Below are positions 26,559 through 36,444 of a stretch of 64,000 nt of DNA, piece after piece; position 1 is the stretch's first letter; each line of letters opens with the position of its first letter. A program made the translations under genes and the position numbers. The notes below the pieces were generated by a model, which did no database searches, was not told where the DNA came from, and was given only the letters and a program-made list of their open reading frames with translations. The DNA comes from an uncultured Atopobium sp. (GTDB lineage Bacteria > Actinomycetota > Coriobacteriia > Coriobacteriales > Atopobiaceae), in assembly GCA_938045565.1 (NCBI GenBank), contig CALIAZ010000045.1, forward strand, positions 10,838 to 74,837, in the 5' to 3' direction.

Positions 26559-27284
26559 TATTGTTTCTAAAAAACTTTATGTTAAGTCAAAAATTGCTCA
26601 AGGTGTTTTAACTGTTGTCTTAGCGAAATACCCTTCTTTTAAAAGATTTTTCTAGTGAAATTTAAATTTTATGAATTCTATACAGTGTCTTGACGTTATC
26701 TTCAGGTTAGTTATTTTCGTTCCAGTGATTAGTTTTAATTTTTATAAAATCTTCACCCTTGACGGTAAATCTACAAGTCTCGTAAGTTTTCAATAACTTG
26801 TGTCTGTGAGATATCCTGTTACATTCAACAATATGCAATGTCTGTACAACTTACACCTAATGCATCTTTAGATTCCCTTGTAGAGCATTAGATGGAAAGT
26901 TTGTAAGTAAAAAGATACGGTCGCATCTTGCTTGGATGATTGTCTAGTTCTCTTAGGATACAGAACATTCCTCTCAAGGAGGTGTATCCTAGCCGCCGCT
27001 AATGTGTTGGCTTGTGCGAGGCTACGTCTTTGAAGTGGTTGAGTATTTGACGTAATTATAGGTTACTCACCTAAAGAGGAATTCTTCCATTAAAGGTTGC
27101 TATAAACAGCTGGATACTTATTGTATAGTGATTCGTTATTCCGCCACTTATCGAGCAAAAATGACCATGAAACGGCGCGAGAGTAGCTTTGGCGTTTCTT
27201 CTAAACTGCAAATGGTAAAATTATCAAAATTAATTGGCGTCAGATGAGTGAATGTTTTTGGGCATATTAAGTGGACGGATGAAC
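26559..27284. other. AT-rich noncoding stretch left of the defence operon
   Basis: About 725 bases with no supportable gene. A nested hairpin lies at 26955-26990 (AGGATACA/TGTATCCT outside, CCTC/GAGG inside). Short open stretches are present but lack ribosome binding sites and recognisable similarity; some may be gene remnants. The promoter of the defence operon should lie here but I cannot place it. Confidence 0.45.
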
Positions 27285-28736
27285 ATGAGTGTTGAAACGG
27301 TACAGCTTAATCCTGAGCCAAGTATACTTATTGAGAGTCTCCGAGATATTGGCTATTCATTTAACAGTGCGCTCGCAGATATTGTCGATAATTCCATTAC
27401 TGCTAATGCCTCAAAAGTGTGGATTCAAGCAATTCCAGATGACGAATTTCGTATTGGAATCATTGATAACGGAACTGGATTAAGTAAGAGTGATTTGAAG
27501 CAAGCAATGAGACTTGGCTCTACTGATCCTAGGCAAAAGCGCTCGATAAACGATTTGGGGCGTTTTGGTTTAGGTCTCAAGACTGCCTCGTTTTCTCAAT
27601 GTCGACGTCTGACGGTTGTATCACGAAATAATGAAGAAATCGCCGGCTATACATGGGACTTAGATTACGTAGTCGAACAAAATGCATGGAATGCTATAGA
27701 ACGCAATGACTTGGATAAAATCCCTTTTGTCGATGAACTTGGCGAAACGGGAACACTTGTCTTATGGGAGAAACTTGATAGGCTGACTGGAGCGCGTGGA
27801 TCAGGAAAGGTTGATTACGCGCGGATAATTGGTGAAGCTCAAGACTACCTCTCCTTGGTTTTTCATAGATATATCAAAGGTGAAAAAGATCTTCGGCGTA
27901 TTTCTCTTAGGGTCAATAACGTAGAACTCGAGCCTATTGATCCCTTCAATTCAATAAATCATGCGACGCAGATTTCTCCATTGGAGACCATATCTCCAGG
28001 TATTACGATGCAAGCTTTCACCCTTCCGCATCGATCGCATTATAGTTCACAGCAAGAGTATGAGCATTTTGGTCTGAAGGATGGCTATCTTAAAAATCAA
28101 GGCGTGTATTTGTATCGTGCAAAACGATTGATTCTTTATGGAACATGGTTTGGACTAGCTAAGAAGACTGCTTTGACGCAGCTCACTAGAGTAAAGATTG
28201 ATATTGATGTCAATCAAGATGAGATTTGGAAAATTGACGTCAAAAAAGTTTCAGCACAGATGCCTGAGAATGTGCGCACTCGAATAAAAGACCTCATAAA
28301 CACAATCGGTGCACCCTCGCGTAAGGTTTATCGTCGTCGTGCAACAAAACTAACAAGCTCCGATGTCTATCCCGCGTGGAATGTAGAGCAGTCTGATGAA
28401 AAGAAACTGTATCGAATTAATCGGAATCATCCCATCATTGCAAGTTTTAGGGACTCGCTCGATGATGATGACAGACAAAACTTCGATACTACACTTGCTC
28501 TCATTGAGTCTAGTTTTCCAATAGACTCCCTTTTCTATGATTTAGCAAGCAGCGAAGAGAAGGTTTCATTTGCAACGTTAGATGACACTAGCTTTATAAG
28601 CGCTGCTCGCACATTCTTCATAAGCCTTAAACAGGCTGGACGTGATGAAGATGTCATTCTTTCAATAATGCGGAACGCAGAACCTTTTCGTTCTCGCTGG
28701 CAGGATACATTCAAAGCTCTTGGAATAGAGGAATAA
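27285..28736 (+). CDS. GHKL ATPase, MutL/MORC-like, of a defence operon
   Basis: About 483 residues. The N-terminal half is a GHKL ATPase: N box ALADIVDNSITANA, GIIDNGTGLS (G1 box, DxGxG type) and GRFGLGLKTASFSQ (G2 box), followed by an S5-like domain. There is no histidine phospho-acceptor, so it is not a sensor kinase. Such ATPases are predicted to move or clamp on DNA in restriction-like systems. The start at 27285 (MSVETVQ) is preferred because GGACGG lies 6 bases upstream. The stop overlaps the next start in TAATG, so the genes are coupled. First gene of a four-gene operon. Confidence 0.88.
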   Translation: MSVETVQLNPEPSILIESLRDIGYSFNSALADIVDNSITANASKVWIQAIPDDEFRIGIIDNGTGLSKSDLKQAMRLGSTDPRQKRSINDLGRFGLGLKTASFSQCRRLTVVSRNNEEIAGYTWDLDYVVEQNAWNAIERNDLDKIPFVDELGETGTLVLWEKLDRLTGARGSGKVDYARIIGEAQDYLSLVFHRYIKGEKDLRRISLRVNNVELEPIDPFNSINHATQISPLETISPGITMQAFTLPHRSHYSSQQEYEHFGLKDGYLKNQGVYLYRAKRLILYGTWFGLAKKTALTQLTRVKIDIDVNQDEIWKIDVKKVSAQMPENVRTRIKDLINTIGAPSRKVYRRRATKLTSSDVYPAWNVEQSDEKKLYRINRNHPIIASFRDSLDDDDRQNFDTTLALIESSFPIDSLFYDLASSEEKVSFATLDDTSFISAARTFFISLKQAGRDEDVILSIMRNAEPFRSRWQDTFKALGIEE

Positions 28737-31510
28737 TGATGCGTGGCTCTAAAAATGAGTTTACAGAACAAATTGACAGTTCAGTTCGTCAGTATTTTGT
28801 CAGTAAAAAAAACGTGCCTGAAGAGAATGAGGTGCGAAAACAATATGAGATTTTTTACGATGCTTTTTCGAAAATTCCTCCATATTCTCTGATGCTGGGT
28901 GACAGAGATAATGTGATTGATATGCTCGTACATCAATATTGTTCTGATCTTTGTATTACTAAAAAGGTCGGTTTCGCTTTTAGAGACGAGGATGTAAAGC
29001 CTTGGTTAAGTGTTACTGAAGAAGCAATCGAAGATCAAAACGGTTGGTTTTATTGGTCGCGCTATAAAAAGTATCTCTTATACGAAAAGAAATGGGCGGC
29101 GAGTACCGTTCGAACAATAGAACGTGACACATGGAATGTACTCGACTTAATGGCGAATCCGAAAATTGAAGCTGGCTTTGAGCGCAGGGGCTTGGTGGTA
29201 GCTTCAGTTCAATCAGGTAAGACGGCAAACTACATTGGTCTTATTTGCCGTGCGGCAGACGCAGGATACAAAATTATCATTGTAATGGCAGGTGTTCATA
29301 ATGTTCTGAGGAATCAGACGCAAGCACGTCTCGAGGATGGATTTACAGGATTTAATATTGTTGAACAACAGGCCATCGAGCCTGTTGGTGTAGGTTTATA
29401 CAATGGAAGTCGTAGACCAATTGCCTGCACTTCGCGTGACGCCGACTTTAATAAAAGGCGTGCGAGTGCATTGAAAGGTATTCAAACTGCTCATACCAAC
29501 GAGCCCTGGTTATTCGTTATCAAGAAGAATAGCAATTCACTCAAACAGGTTTATGAGTGGCTTCGTGATAACGCAAGTCCTAATGATCAGCTATTGCTAA
29601 TAGATGATGAGGCAGATAATGCTTCCATTAACGGTAAATATAAGCGTGAGCGACGCGAAGATGAGCCAACTAGGATTAACGGGCAAATAAGGAACATACT
29701 GAACTACTTTACAAGGAAATGCTATGTGGGATATACGGCTACCCCTTATGCAAATATCTTGATAGATCCAGAAGTTGATACCGAACAACACGGAAAAGAT
29801 CTTTTCCCAAGCAGCTTTATCTACACTTTAGAGGAATCTTCCGATTACTTCGGAGCTGATAAAGTATTTGCAGACTACGATGATATCAAGCCAAAATACC
29901 TACGCTTCATTGATGATATTGAATCTGTATTGCCTCCTAAGCATAAAAGTGACTACCACGTCGACGATATACCTGAGACGCTTAAGGATGCAATTAGAAT
30001 CTTTATTGTTGCTACAGCGATAAGAGCGTTGCGTGGAGATAGCAAAGAACATTCGACAATGATGGTAAATGTGTCCCCCTACAAAGCACCACAGAAATCC
30101 GTTGCATGGGAGATAGAAGACTATATCAAACAATTAAAAAATAGCATTAAAGCTTACGCTGCGCTAAACAAAGAACTCGCTTTAGGTGTTTCTGACGACT
30201 TGAAATTTATATATGCTTCTTGGCTAACGGAATACTCACATTGCACGGAATTCAACTGGACTGAAGTCCAGCATGCTTTATATGACACAATTAAAACCGT
30301 CCGCGTCGTAAGTATTAACAGTGATTCAACTGAGGCTCTCGAATACGAGTTACACACAGAGCACGTCATAGCTGTTGGTGGATATAGACTTTCACGAGGG
30401 TTGACGCTTGAGGGTCTTGTAGTCTCCTATTACTCTCGTAATGCTAAAGCTTACGATGCTTTGATGCAAATGGCACGATGGTTTGGGTATCGTCCAGGTT
30501 ACGAGGAATTATGTCGTGTATGGATGTCCGATAAGGCGGCCGGCTGGTATAAATTTGTAGCTGATTCGACAGCTGATCTTTTTGACGAGCTGCGCAATAT
30601 GCGACAAGTGAAGAAGACTCCGAGAAATTATGGATTAAAAATTAAACAAAGCCCTGACTCACTCATTGTGACTGCGCGTAATAAGATGGGTACAGGAACT
30701 AAACTGGATGCACCTATTGATTTGAACAATGGCTTTGTCGAAACAATAGCCTTTGACCGCAGTGTAGATGTGGTACAGCGGAATAAGAGTGCGATAGAAG
30801 TTTTTTTGGATAAAATTATGAGTTATCAGGATAAACCTTTGCTCTTTAGGAATGTCCCTGTACAGCACATCATAGATTTCATCCAAGCCTACACTAATGA
30901 AGATGCTCGATCGCCTAAGTCGCAGAAAAAACCTGTACTGAATTATATTGATGATAGACGTCTCGATGGGGAACTTGATAAATGGGATGTTCTTGTAGCA
31001 GAGGGTGATGGTCCCTGTGTCAGCCTTAGCCGAAAAATATCGGTGAAATCAGAAATTCGCTATCCAGGAAGCGATACATCTGCTGAGTGCTTGGTTGTCG
31101 GTGAGAAACACAAACTTGCAAGTAGAGGAGTTGAAGCTAATGGACTAAGCACCGAACAAATTAAAAGAGCTAATGATGCATTTAAGTATGATCACCCAGA
31201 TAAAAAATATACATCAGATAGATATTACAGACGTTATCGTGACTATCCCTTGTTGATAATCCATCCAGTTTTGATGAAGTACTCTGATAGACAAAAGCAG
31301 CGGCTTGTAGAGGAGAAAGGTATTGCTAGCCCTAAGGCTTCGAATTGGAATGATTGGGATCATTCTGAAGAGGCATATGGATGGAGTATCAGTTTCCCCT
31401 ATACTCCAAATCAGACAAAACCAGTCAATTATGTCTTCAATCAGATTGCAATAAATGACATGCGTGCTGACTATGAAGAGGAAAGTGATGATGACTATGG
31501 GGATGAGTAA
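28736..31510 (+). CDS. Z1-domain SF2 ATPase of the defence operon
   Basis: A 924-residue protein with the Z1 domain, a helicase-related motor module: Walker A ASVQSGKTANYIG (about residue 157), LLLIDDEADNAS as Walker B, CYVGYTATPYANILID (motif III), and MQMARWFGYRPGY in the position of motif VI. Z1 proteins are known from operons with GHKL ATPases, PD-(D/E)XK nucleases and methyltransferases, and are thought to remodel DNA for the nuclease. It overlaps the genes on both sides by a few bases. Confidence 0.9.
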   Translation: MMRGSKNEFTEQIDSSVRQYFVSKKNVPEENEVRKQYEIFYDAFSKIPPYSLMLGDRDNVIDMLVHQYCSDLCITKKVGFAFRDEDVKPWLSVTEEAIEDQNGWFYWSRYKKYLLYEKKWAASTVRTIERDTWNVLDLMANPKIEAGFERRGLVVASVQSGKTANYIGLICRAADAGYKIIIVMAGVHNVLRNQTQARLEDGFTGFNIVEQQAIEPVGVGLYNGSRRPIACTSRDADFNKRRASALKGIQTAHTNEPWLFVIKKNSNSLKQVYEWLRDNASPNDQLLLIDDEADNASINGKYKRERREDEPTRINGQIRNILNYFTRKCYVGYTATPYANILIDPEVDTEQHGKDLFPSSFIYTLEESSDYFGADKVFADYDDIKPKYLRFIDDIESVLPPKHKSDYHVDDIPETLKDAIRIFIVATAIRALRGDSKEHSTMMVNVSPYKAPQKSVAWEIEDYIKQLKNSIKAYAALNKELALGVSDDLKFIYASWLTEYSHCTEFNWTEVQHALYDTIKTVRVVSINSDSTEALEYELHTEHVIAVGGYRLSRGLTLEGLVVSYYSRNAKAYDALMQMARWFGYRPGYEELCRVWMSDKAAGWYKFVADSTADLFDELRNMRQVKKTPRNYGLKIKQSPDSLIVTARNKMGTGTKLDAPIDLNNGFVETIAFDRSVDVVQRNKSAIEVFLDKIMSYQDKPLLFRNVPVQHIIDFIQAYTNEDARSPKSQKKPVLNYIDDRRLDGELDKWDVLVAEGDGPCVSLSRKISVKSEIRYPGSDTSAECLVVGEKHKLASRGVEANGLSTEQIKRANDAFKYDHPDKKYTSDRYYRRYRDYPLLIIHPVLMKYSDRQKQRLVEEKGIASPKASNWNDWDHSEEAYGWSISFPYTPNQTKPVNYVFNQIAINDMRADYEEESDDDYGDE

Positions 31511-32471
31511 ATACCCATGGGATGAGTTAGTGACCCCGTCACAAGCGAATGAATTTACAGCTCGTTTGGTGGACTATGAAGATAATCCATGCCAGAGACG
31601 CATATTTTGGGCTAAAAGTTGGATTTCCGGGCCAGCATTACTCGTTGAGTATACATATGATGTCTGGAGGCCAGTAAGTCTTCCAGTCTTCAAAAATATT
31701 CGTGTTGCAGACAGCAAGGATAAGGCAATTATTGTAATTGAGCTTCTGGATCTTGATTTGTGCGATATTTTTCTCAAAGTTTGTCAAGATATAATTCATT
31801 CTCTTCAGAATGTCAGCTCCAAAGCAATTAGAAGGGCATGTATATTCAGGCTTGAGAAATGGAGCTCATTTCTTCGAACTTCACGGACCCGCCTTTCTCC
31901 TGAAGAGCAAAAAGGACTCATCGCTGAACTACGCTTCTTAGAGCGTGAATCTCTTACAGTTTATAACGAGAATGATGCTATTTACGGATGGTCAGGACCT
32001 GAATTAGGCGCTAGGGACTTTGAGTACGGACAAGTGCTCGTGGAGGTCAAGTCAAAGAGAGGCTCAGCAAATACCAACATTGTAATTTCATCGGAGAAGC
32101 AGCTTAACGTTAATGAGAATGAGAAACTTTTTCTATATGTTTTAGAGCTGAACAGCACTACCGCTGAAGATAATAAGGGTTTTACGTTGACCGATGTAGT
32201 GAGTAAAGTAAGGGACAGTCTCGAATCTTCGTTGCAACGTTCTGCCTTGGAAAGCAAGCTTGCCAAAGTTGGTTATTTTGATGAGGACGACTACTCAGAT
32301 ATTAGATGGAGTGAGGGAGAAACGTATTATTACGCAGTGCTTGAAGATTTTTCAAAAATTGATTCAAAATCATGCAGTCCTGGTGTAAGCAAGGTTACAT
32401 ATCAAGTTGATCTGGACTATTGCGAGGAATATCTCGTGGATAGGGAACAAGTAATTAGCGCATTAAGGTAA
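31503..32471 (+). CDS. PD-(D/E)XK motif protein (DUF4420 type)
   Basis: About 322 residues. The middle holds a restriction-endonuclease-fold core: LSPEEQKGLIAELRFLERE (conserved Glu helix), then D in ARDFEYGQVLVEVKSKRG giving D-x(n)-E-x-K. This family is predicted to be a nuclease. The start at 31503 is chosen because ATGAGTAA overlaps the upstream stop (typical coupling) and gives MSKYPWDELV. It is the likely effector that cuts DNA in this system. Confidence 0.87.
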   Translation: MSKYPWDELVTPSQANEFTARLVDYEDNPCQRRIFWAKSWISGPALLVEYTYDVWRPVSLPVFKNIRVADSKDKAIIVIELLDLDLCDIFLKVCQDIIHSLQNVSSKAIRRACIFRLEKWSSFLRTSRTRLSPEEQKGLIAELRFLERESLTVYNENDAIYGWSGPELGARDFEYGQVLVEVKSKRGSANTNIVISSEKQLNVNENEKLFLYVLELNSTTAEDNKGFTLTDVVSKVRDSLESSLQRSALESKLAKVGYFDEDDYSDIRWSEGETYYYAVLEDFSKIDSKSCSPGVSKVTYQVDLDYCEEYLVDREQVISALR

Positions 32472-32475
32472 AGAT

Positions 32476-34581
32476 ATGATAAGCGTTGAGGAATTCTACA
32501 CTGAGCTTTTTCAAGATGTAACGGCGACTTCTGCTGTTGATGGCGTGTACCTTGAGGACGCATTTTTCGATATAGTTACTAGCCAGCTTATTGATGCTGG
32601 AGAGTTTGATGAAGCAGAGAGAGCTCACTTTAAGCCAGCACAGGGCGGTGTTCGGGTTGATGGTTTCTGCGGCGATCCACTTGAGTCAGCTTTTGCTAGA
32701 GATGCCGGTCAGGGCACCCTCGGTCTCATTGTGCTCGATTTCAATCAAGCTGACGAAATAACTACGTTAACGAATACTGATATGGAAACAGATTTTCGGC
32801 GTCTAGAAAAATATCTAACTCGCTCCCTCGACGAAAATTTTAGAAATTCGCTTGAACCTACGGATTCGGGGTTCGGCTTAGCGGATCTCATCAATACACG
32901 ATGGGAGAAAATCTCCCGCGTAAAGCTTTATTTGTTAACTAATAAGAAGCTGAGTTCACGCGTAGAAGGAAAGAAAGCTTCAGCTATAGATGGACGTGAG
33001 GTTACATATAACGTTTGGGATATTTCTCGGTATGGTAATCTTGTCACTTCTGGCCGTGAACGCGAAGAGCTCATTGTAGATTTCACAGAGCTGCCAAGTG
33101 GTCCTTTGAAAGCACTTCTAGCAAGTGCCCCTAACGATAGAAACCAAGTATATCTTGCTGCAGTTCCGGGAATAGATTTAGCCAACATTTATGACAGATG
33201 GGGTACTAGGCTGCTCGAGCAAAATGTTCGCGTGTTTCTACAAGCTCGTAGTAGTGTCAACAAGGGCATCAAACATACACTGGAGTATGAGCCAGAGTTA
33301 TTTTTTTCATTTAATAATGGTATAACTGCAACTGCGGAAGCTATAACGACGGAAAGTCAAGGTGATAGCTTAGCGATAACTGATCTTGAGAATCTGCAAA
33401 TTGTAAATGGCGGTCAGACGACGGCATCAATCTATGCTGCATTCAAAGCTGGACGTGATCTTAGCAAGGTTTATGTACAAATGAAGCTTAGCATTATTAA
33501 TCCCGAAGCAGCTAAAGAATTGGTGCCGCGTATTTCTGAATATGCGAATAGTCAAAACAAAGTTTCTGCAGCCGATTTCTTTGCTAACCATCCGTTTCAC
33601 GTTCGAATTGAGGGATTTTCTCGACGTATTTATGCGCCGTCAAAGGATGGTAGTTTCGATCAAACAAAGTGGTTCTATGAACGTGCTAGAGGATCCTATA
33701 GGGATGCACAAGCGTATCTCACTACAGCTGGAAAGCGAAAATTCGCCAAAGAATATCCTAAAGTCCAGAGCTTTACAAAAACCGACCTCGCTAAATACCT
33801 CTTGGTATGGACGGATAAAGCTTACATGGTTAATAGAGGAGCTCAGAAGAATTTTGCTGAATTTGCTAAAGACATTGCTGAAGTATGGGAAAGTAACGAT
33901 AAACAATTCAATGAGGCATATTTTAAAAGTCTTATAGCAAAGAAAATAATTTTTGATCTTGCTGGCAGAATTGTTCAGAGCCGACCTTGGTATGAAGCGG
34001 GAGGCTATCGATCGCAGCACGTGGTATTTACCGTTGGTGCTTTGGCAAATGCAGTGCGCACATACGGAAAGTCGGTTAACTTCCTTTCAATTTGGAACCA
34101 TCAAGATGTTTCCTCAGCATTTAAAAGAGCTCTTGGACAGGCTGCAGATGTTGCCCATGATGTACTGATGTCACCTGGAGCTGGTTATCGCAACATATCG
34201 GAATGGGCGAAGCAGTCGAAATGCTGGGAATCTTTAAAGAACAAGTATGTCGAATGGGATAAAGAATGGCTTGACGAGCTAATTAGTCTTGAGGAAGAAA
34301 GGGAAATAAAGAGCGAAAGTGCTAGGGACCAAAAAGAGTTGAATGGAATAGAGGCACAGTCGATTGTCGTTGAAGCAGGAGCTGTCTTCTGGCAAAACAT
34401 CTTGAAGTGGTGTCAGAAGGAGGGAGAGGCCACGGAGAAAGAACTTGGCATACTGAAATATGCCGCAAATATGCCATCAAAGCTTCCATCCGATAAGCAG
34501 TCAGTAATCCTTGTCAGATTAGTTACTAGGCTTCAAAAGATCGGATGTCCATATCGTCTGAAGGTGCGTCACCGACTATAG
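32476..34581 (+). CDS. AIPR (abortive infection phage resistance) protein
   Basis: A 701-residue protein with the AIPR signature: FFSFNNGITATAEAI, NLQIVNGGQTTASIYAAF and the following EYANSQNKVSAADFFANHPFHVRIE. AIPR proteins were named for phage-resistance loci; their exact biochemical role is not established. Starts 4 bases after the nuclease stop. Its 3' end overlaps the convergent methyltransferase by 56 bases, so the two 3' ends share coding sequence. Confidence 0.9.
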   Translation: MISVEEFYTELFQDVTATSAVDGVYLEDAFFDIVTSQLIDAGEFDEAERAHFKPAQGGVRVDGFCGDPLESAFARDAGQGTLGLIVLDFNQADEITTLTNTDMETDFRRLEKYLTRSLDENFRNSLEPTDSGFGLADLINTRWEKISRVKLYLLTNKKLSSRVEGKKASAIDGREVTYNVWDISRYGNLVTSGREREELIVDFTELPSGPLKALLASAPNDRNQVYLAAVPGIDLANIYDRWGTRLLEQNVRVFLQARSSVNKGIKHTLEYEPELFFSFNNGITATAEAITTESQGDSLAITDLENLQIVNGGQTTASIYAAFKAGRDLSKVYVQMKLSIINPEAAKELVPRISEYANSQNKVSAADFFANHPFHVRIEGFSRRIYAPSKDGSFDQTKWFYERARGSYRDAQAYLTTAGKRKFAKEYPKVQSFTKTDLAKYLLVWTDKAYMVNRGAQKNFAEFAKDIAEVWESNDKQFNEAYFKSLIAKKIIFDLAGRIVQSRPWYEAGGYRSQHVVFTVGALANAVRTYGKSVNFLSIWNHQDVSSAFKRALGQAADVAHDVLMSPGAGYRNISEWAKQSKCWESLKNKYVEWDKEWLDELISLEEEREIKSESARDQKELNGIEAQSIVVEAGAVFWQNILKWCQKEGEATEKELGILKYAANMPSKLPSDKQSVILVRLVTRLQKIGCPYRLKVRHRL

Positions 34582-36109
34582 GGCCGGTTAAAGTGTCACA
34601 GAATCCTTGAGCTTTTTTTCCTAGAAATTCTGCGACAATCTTTCCTATCTGCTGTGCTAGTAAAGGCGGGACTGCATTGCCTACCTGAATGTACTGTGAC
34701 GTTCTATTTCCTTCGAATAGATAGTCATCTGGGAAAGTTTGTAGCCTAGCCGCTTCACGTACTGTAAGACTTCTGCATTGCGCTGGATTTGGATGGATGT
34801 AGTAATGCCCGTCCTTTGCAATATGTGACGTTATTGTAGTTGAAGGTCGATTCCATAATTGTACTCGAAAGCGGTCATCAAATTTAATCTCTTCACTTCT
34901 ACATACGTTTGTTACATTCTTATGAGCTGGATATAGCTCCCTAGGAAACTCTGATATTCTTGCTGGTGAATGATGTAATTCAGCATACGCGGCACAGAAT
35001 AGATATCTATCCAAATCAGCAGCCAAGTGTGTGCGAGACTCATGATTTGCAAGCACTTTGTGCGCCCCCATGCGTCCCCTGTACCAACCTGCGTAGCGGT
35101 TCTTGGATTTATTAACATAAGATTTCTTTGTAACCCGAGCAGGATTTGTACTGCGTACACGCAACAATATTTCAGAAAGCTCTTTGCCTCTTTCAGTCTC
35201 TAAAATTCTGTCAATGGCAGAATTGATGTAAGCTTTCCAGTCCTTATTCTGCCAGTCGTCGTTACGCTTGGAGAAACCACTTCTAATTGCGGGGATACCT
35301 GCAAGCGCATCACGAACTGTCATTTGCTCAACTTGTCTAAGCACAGATGGCTTTACCATACTACCTTGTTGAATACCAAGTAAAATAACACGATGGCGCA
35401 TCTGAGGAATACCATATTTTTCAGACTTAACGATATAGTCACGAGGGTCTTTTGGGTTTTTTGAGACAAGTGAATGAATCTCATAGCCTGCATCACGCAT
35501 GTCTTGACAAATACGGTCAAACACTTTTTGGCCCTTATGATGGGCAGAAAGGAGTCCTTGGACATTTTCCATGACAAATACTGTTGGTTTCAAAGCGGTG
35601 ATAAAAGCTAAGTAGCACTTGTAAAGCGTCTGTTTCGGATCGCCTTCAAGTCCCGCTTTATCATGCGTGCGTCTTGATCTTCCTACAAGAGAATATGCTT
35701 GACAGGGAGGTCCACCAATCAGAACCCACTCAGTGCTGTCATTACTTGTGAACTGATTCAGACGTGTGCGGCCTATGTCAACTAACGTAGTGTCGTCATC
35801 CGCTAGTGTAGCGCAAATCGCCTCTTCACCAGCGGCTTTCCATTCTTCAGTGAAGCGTTCAATAAGATTCTCAAGTGATGCGTTATCGTGATATTCCATA
35901 TAGTGCAAATATGCGCTAGGAATCGTTTTGTTGTTTGCCAGGTAAATCTTTCTAAAGAATGATCTCAGATGCAATGTTTTGTAAGCTTGCTGATCTTTTT
36001 CGACCGACATTATAGTTTGGAAGATTGGGTGCCCATTTTCATCGACTAGTGACGAAAAACCCTCACCAAGTCCACCGGGACCTGCAAAAAGATCAATTAT
36101 AGGTATCAT
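34526..36109 (-). CDS. C5 cytosine-specific DNA methyltransferase
   Basis: A 527-residue enzyme with the ordered C5 motifs: DLFAGPGGLGEGF (I, SAM binding), GGPPCQAYS (IV, catalytic Cys), FVMENVQG (VI), QMRHRVILLG (VIII) and QVGNAVPPLLA (X). A long region between VIII and IX should read the target sequence, which cannot be deduced. Start 36109 follows GAGGGG. It is convergent with the four-gene operon and presumably marks host DNA so that the GHKL-Z1-nuclease-AIPR machinery spares it. Confidence 0.94.
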   Translation of the reverse strand: MIPIIDLFAGPGGLGEGFSSLVDENGHPIFQTIMSVEKDQQAYKTLHLRSFFRKIYLANNKTIPSAYLHYMEYHDNASLENLIERFTEEWKAAGEEAICATLADDDTTLVDIGRTRLNQFTSNDSTEWVLIGGPPCQAYSLVGRSRRTHDKAGLEGDPKQTLYKCYLAFITALKPTVFVMENVQGLLSAHHKGQKVFDRICQDMRDAGYEIHSLVSKNPKDPRDYIVKSEKYGIPQMRHRVILLGIQQGSMVKPSVLRQVEQMTVRDALAGIPAIRSGFSKRNDDWQNKDWKAYINSAIDRILETERGKELSEILLRVRSTNPARVTKKSYVNKSKNRYAGWYRGRMGAHKVLANHESRTHLAADLDRYLFCAAYAELHHSPARISEFPRELYPAHKNVTNVCRSEEIKFDDRFRVQLWNRPSTTITSHIAKDGHYYIHPNPAQCRSLTVREAARLQTFPDDYLFEGNRTSQYIQVGNAVPPLLAQQIGKIVAEFLGKKAQGFCDTLTGPIVGDAPSDDMDIRSFEA

Positions 36110-36267
36110 GTTCACCCCTCCTTCCTACAGTGAAATTACTTATATCTAGGGTATCAAGACTAGAACGCACAGTCCAGGAACTTGTGGTCTTGAGATGTAA
36201 AGTTTAATTATGTCCATGATGTAGATATGGTACAAAGATGGTTATCTGTCTGAGCTTCAAGATGCAG

Positions 36268-36336
36268 CCAGTCAATTTCAGTCCTACCCTGTAACTATAA
36301 GAATTTAAATTTGCCATCGACAGGTCTTTGTTAGCT
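36268..36336 (+). repeat. Second decayed copy of the tRNA-fMet 3' flank
   Basis: ATAAGAATTTAAATTTGCCATCGACAGG-type sequence (36297 onward) aligns with the ATAAGAACTTCAAACCCGCC...GGCGGG flank of the intact tRNA with one gap, and TCCTACCCTGTAACT aligns with its acceptor end. It lies right of the methyltransferase and is the right boundary of the island. Confidence 0.65.
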
Positions 36337-36444
36337 ATTACCATAACGTTGAAAATATTCCTACTTATGAGTTCGCCATCATGAAGATAAATATCTATTA
36401 TTGAAGGAAATAAAAGAGATTTCTAAACAGATAGAAGAATCCTT

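Noticed and set aside
26342..36444. Integrase, transposase or insertion sequence driving the island
   Set aside because: No such gene or IS end was found in or next to the island; only the decayed tRNA copies suggest integration.
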